Notes under the pieces: generated by a model | What the model was told of the DNA's origin: nothing | Seen by the model: only the letters and a program-made list of their open reading frames with translations | The model's database searches: none | Position numbers and translations under genes: made by a program | In this document: positions 63,653 to 64,000 of the stretch, piece by piece | Numbering within the stretch: position 1 is the stretch's first letter | Layout of the letters: every line of letters begins with the position of its first letter | Source: Planctomycetota bacterium | GTDB lineage: Bacteria > Planctomycetota > UBA1135 > GCA-002686595 | Assembly: GCA_028278425.1 (NCBI GenBank) | Contig: JANQEJ010000146.1 | Location: forward strand, 35,507-99,506 | Reading direction: 5' to 3' | DNA: 64,000 bases

Positions 63653-63930
63653 CTTAGTGAGCAGAAAAGAACAGAGGCTGAAGAGGGAGAGAAAGCAACG
63701 GGGACTTCCGGCCGTCTCGCCGCTCGAGCGAGCCAAGCAAACACCCAGGCTCTGATCGCAGGTGTTGGAGCATGCGAACGGTGAATCGGCGTCAAGGTTG
63801 ACGGTCGAGCCCGTTGGAAGCTCCGGGACCGTGGCGGTTGTCTTGGACGTCGGACGATCTCGGAAACGGTTGGAAGTGCCCGGACCTTTCTCTGCTCGTG
63901 CACCTCTGCCCCCTCCTCTTCCTCAACAAA

Positions 63931-64000
63931 ATCGCGGGGAGGCGAAGCCGACCCGCCTCTGCGCCTCAAAGCCACAGAGCGCCGAAACGCTGGAACCAGT
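63931..64000 (-). repeat. right arm of long inverted repeat, including hairpin unit copy 3
   Basis: Inverted partner of 63584-63652, reaching the window edge and possibly continuing past it. The 33-base unit at 63931-63963 is exactly the reverse complement of 63620-63652. Confidence 0.85.

Larger units (their letters stand above)
63478..64000. other. 523-bp non-coding tail composed of hairpin-bearing inverted repeats
   Basis: No gene is supportable. The stretch holds three copies of a hairpin unit (63541, 63620, and inverted at 63931) and purine-rich flanks such as 63498-63540. The 278-bp spacer between the long arms (63653-63930) carries two related 18-nt direct repeats at 63813 and 63869 (15 of 18 identical). 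ORFs here are by-products of repeat composition. Confidence 0.6.

Noticed and set aside
63541..63963. Repeats considered as a CRISPR array
   Set aside because: Only three units in mixed orientation with unequal spacing, no cas genes, and the units are internally palindromic hairpins.
61939..63975. Long minus-strand frame covering ugd and the repeat tail
   Set aside because: It runs through tRNA-Val, ugd antisense and the inverted repeats; not a gene.

Overview
The window is GC-rich, gene-dense bacterial chromosome from a probable member of the Planctomycetota. Three things point there. The ECF sigma factor at 61293 has the sequence style seen in planctomycete ECF groups. There is a sulfatase, a secreted FG-GAP (VCBS) protein and an alpha/alpha-toroid (squalene-cyclase-like) protein on a TonB-like anchor. 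The sulfatase and FG-GAP proteins end in a C-terminal beta-rich motif I associate with planctomycete exported proteins. GTG and TTG starts and 1-8 bp gene overlaps are common, and Shine-Dalgarno sequences are mostly weak. I see no phage, plasmid, IS or CRISPR locus; this is mainly core genome with a short exported-protein patch.

Layout. 1-9281: a partial MORN-type lipoprotein, dgt, a MASE1-only membrane protein, then rnc-mfd-SurA-like foldase in overlapping order, then the toroid protein closed by a strong terminator. 9366-11299 (minus): TPR protein-rpsT-small DUF1499-like protein. 11358-14178: def-ribF, tRNA-Phe(GAA), DUF971, an ArfB-like ribosome-rescue hydrolase and an unknown protein. 14492-26686: porin-like protein, DUF255 thioredoxin-fold protein, a zinc-ribbon/membrane pair, SDR, folE, ferredoxin, DUF2203-like, EF-hand protein, S41 protease, tsaD, orphan larB and carA. 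26692-33344: the exported-protein patch (FG-GAP protein, sulfatase, collagen-like protein).

33349-49279 holds fifteen tightly packed minus-strand genes: aroF-tpiA-secG-yicC-gmk-coaC-coaB-ftsK-ftsK-like-rimO-pgsA-pgpA-SpoIIE phosphatase-mazG-priA. It looks like two widely conserved neighbourhoods (yicC-gmk-coaBC-priA and ftsK-rimO-pgsA) joined together. It also holds the most unusual gene in the window: an FtsK paralogue that keeps the membrane domain, an acidic linker and a gamma-type winged helix but has no motor. A 34-nt-arm inverted repeat lies between coaB and ftsK.

49390-61898: HD-domain hydrolase, a carboxypeptidase-regulatory-like-domain protein, a cysteine desulfurase-ThiI pair for tRNA thiolation, a degenerate histidine-kinase/receiver protein, a GT-C-like membrane protein, an NtrC-type regulator, a THUMP-like methyltransferase, a Wzx/MATE-like flippase and an ECF sigma factor. 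61907-64000: tRNA-Val(UAC), UDP-glucose dehydrogenase (with the flippase, a hint of surface polysaccharide synthesis), then a non-coding tail built of inverted, hairpin-bearing repeats.

All calls come from reading the sequence and from family knowledge; no database search was run.
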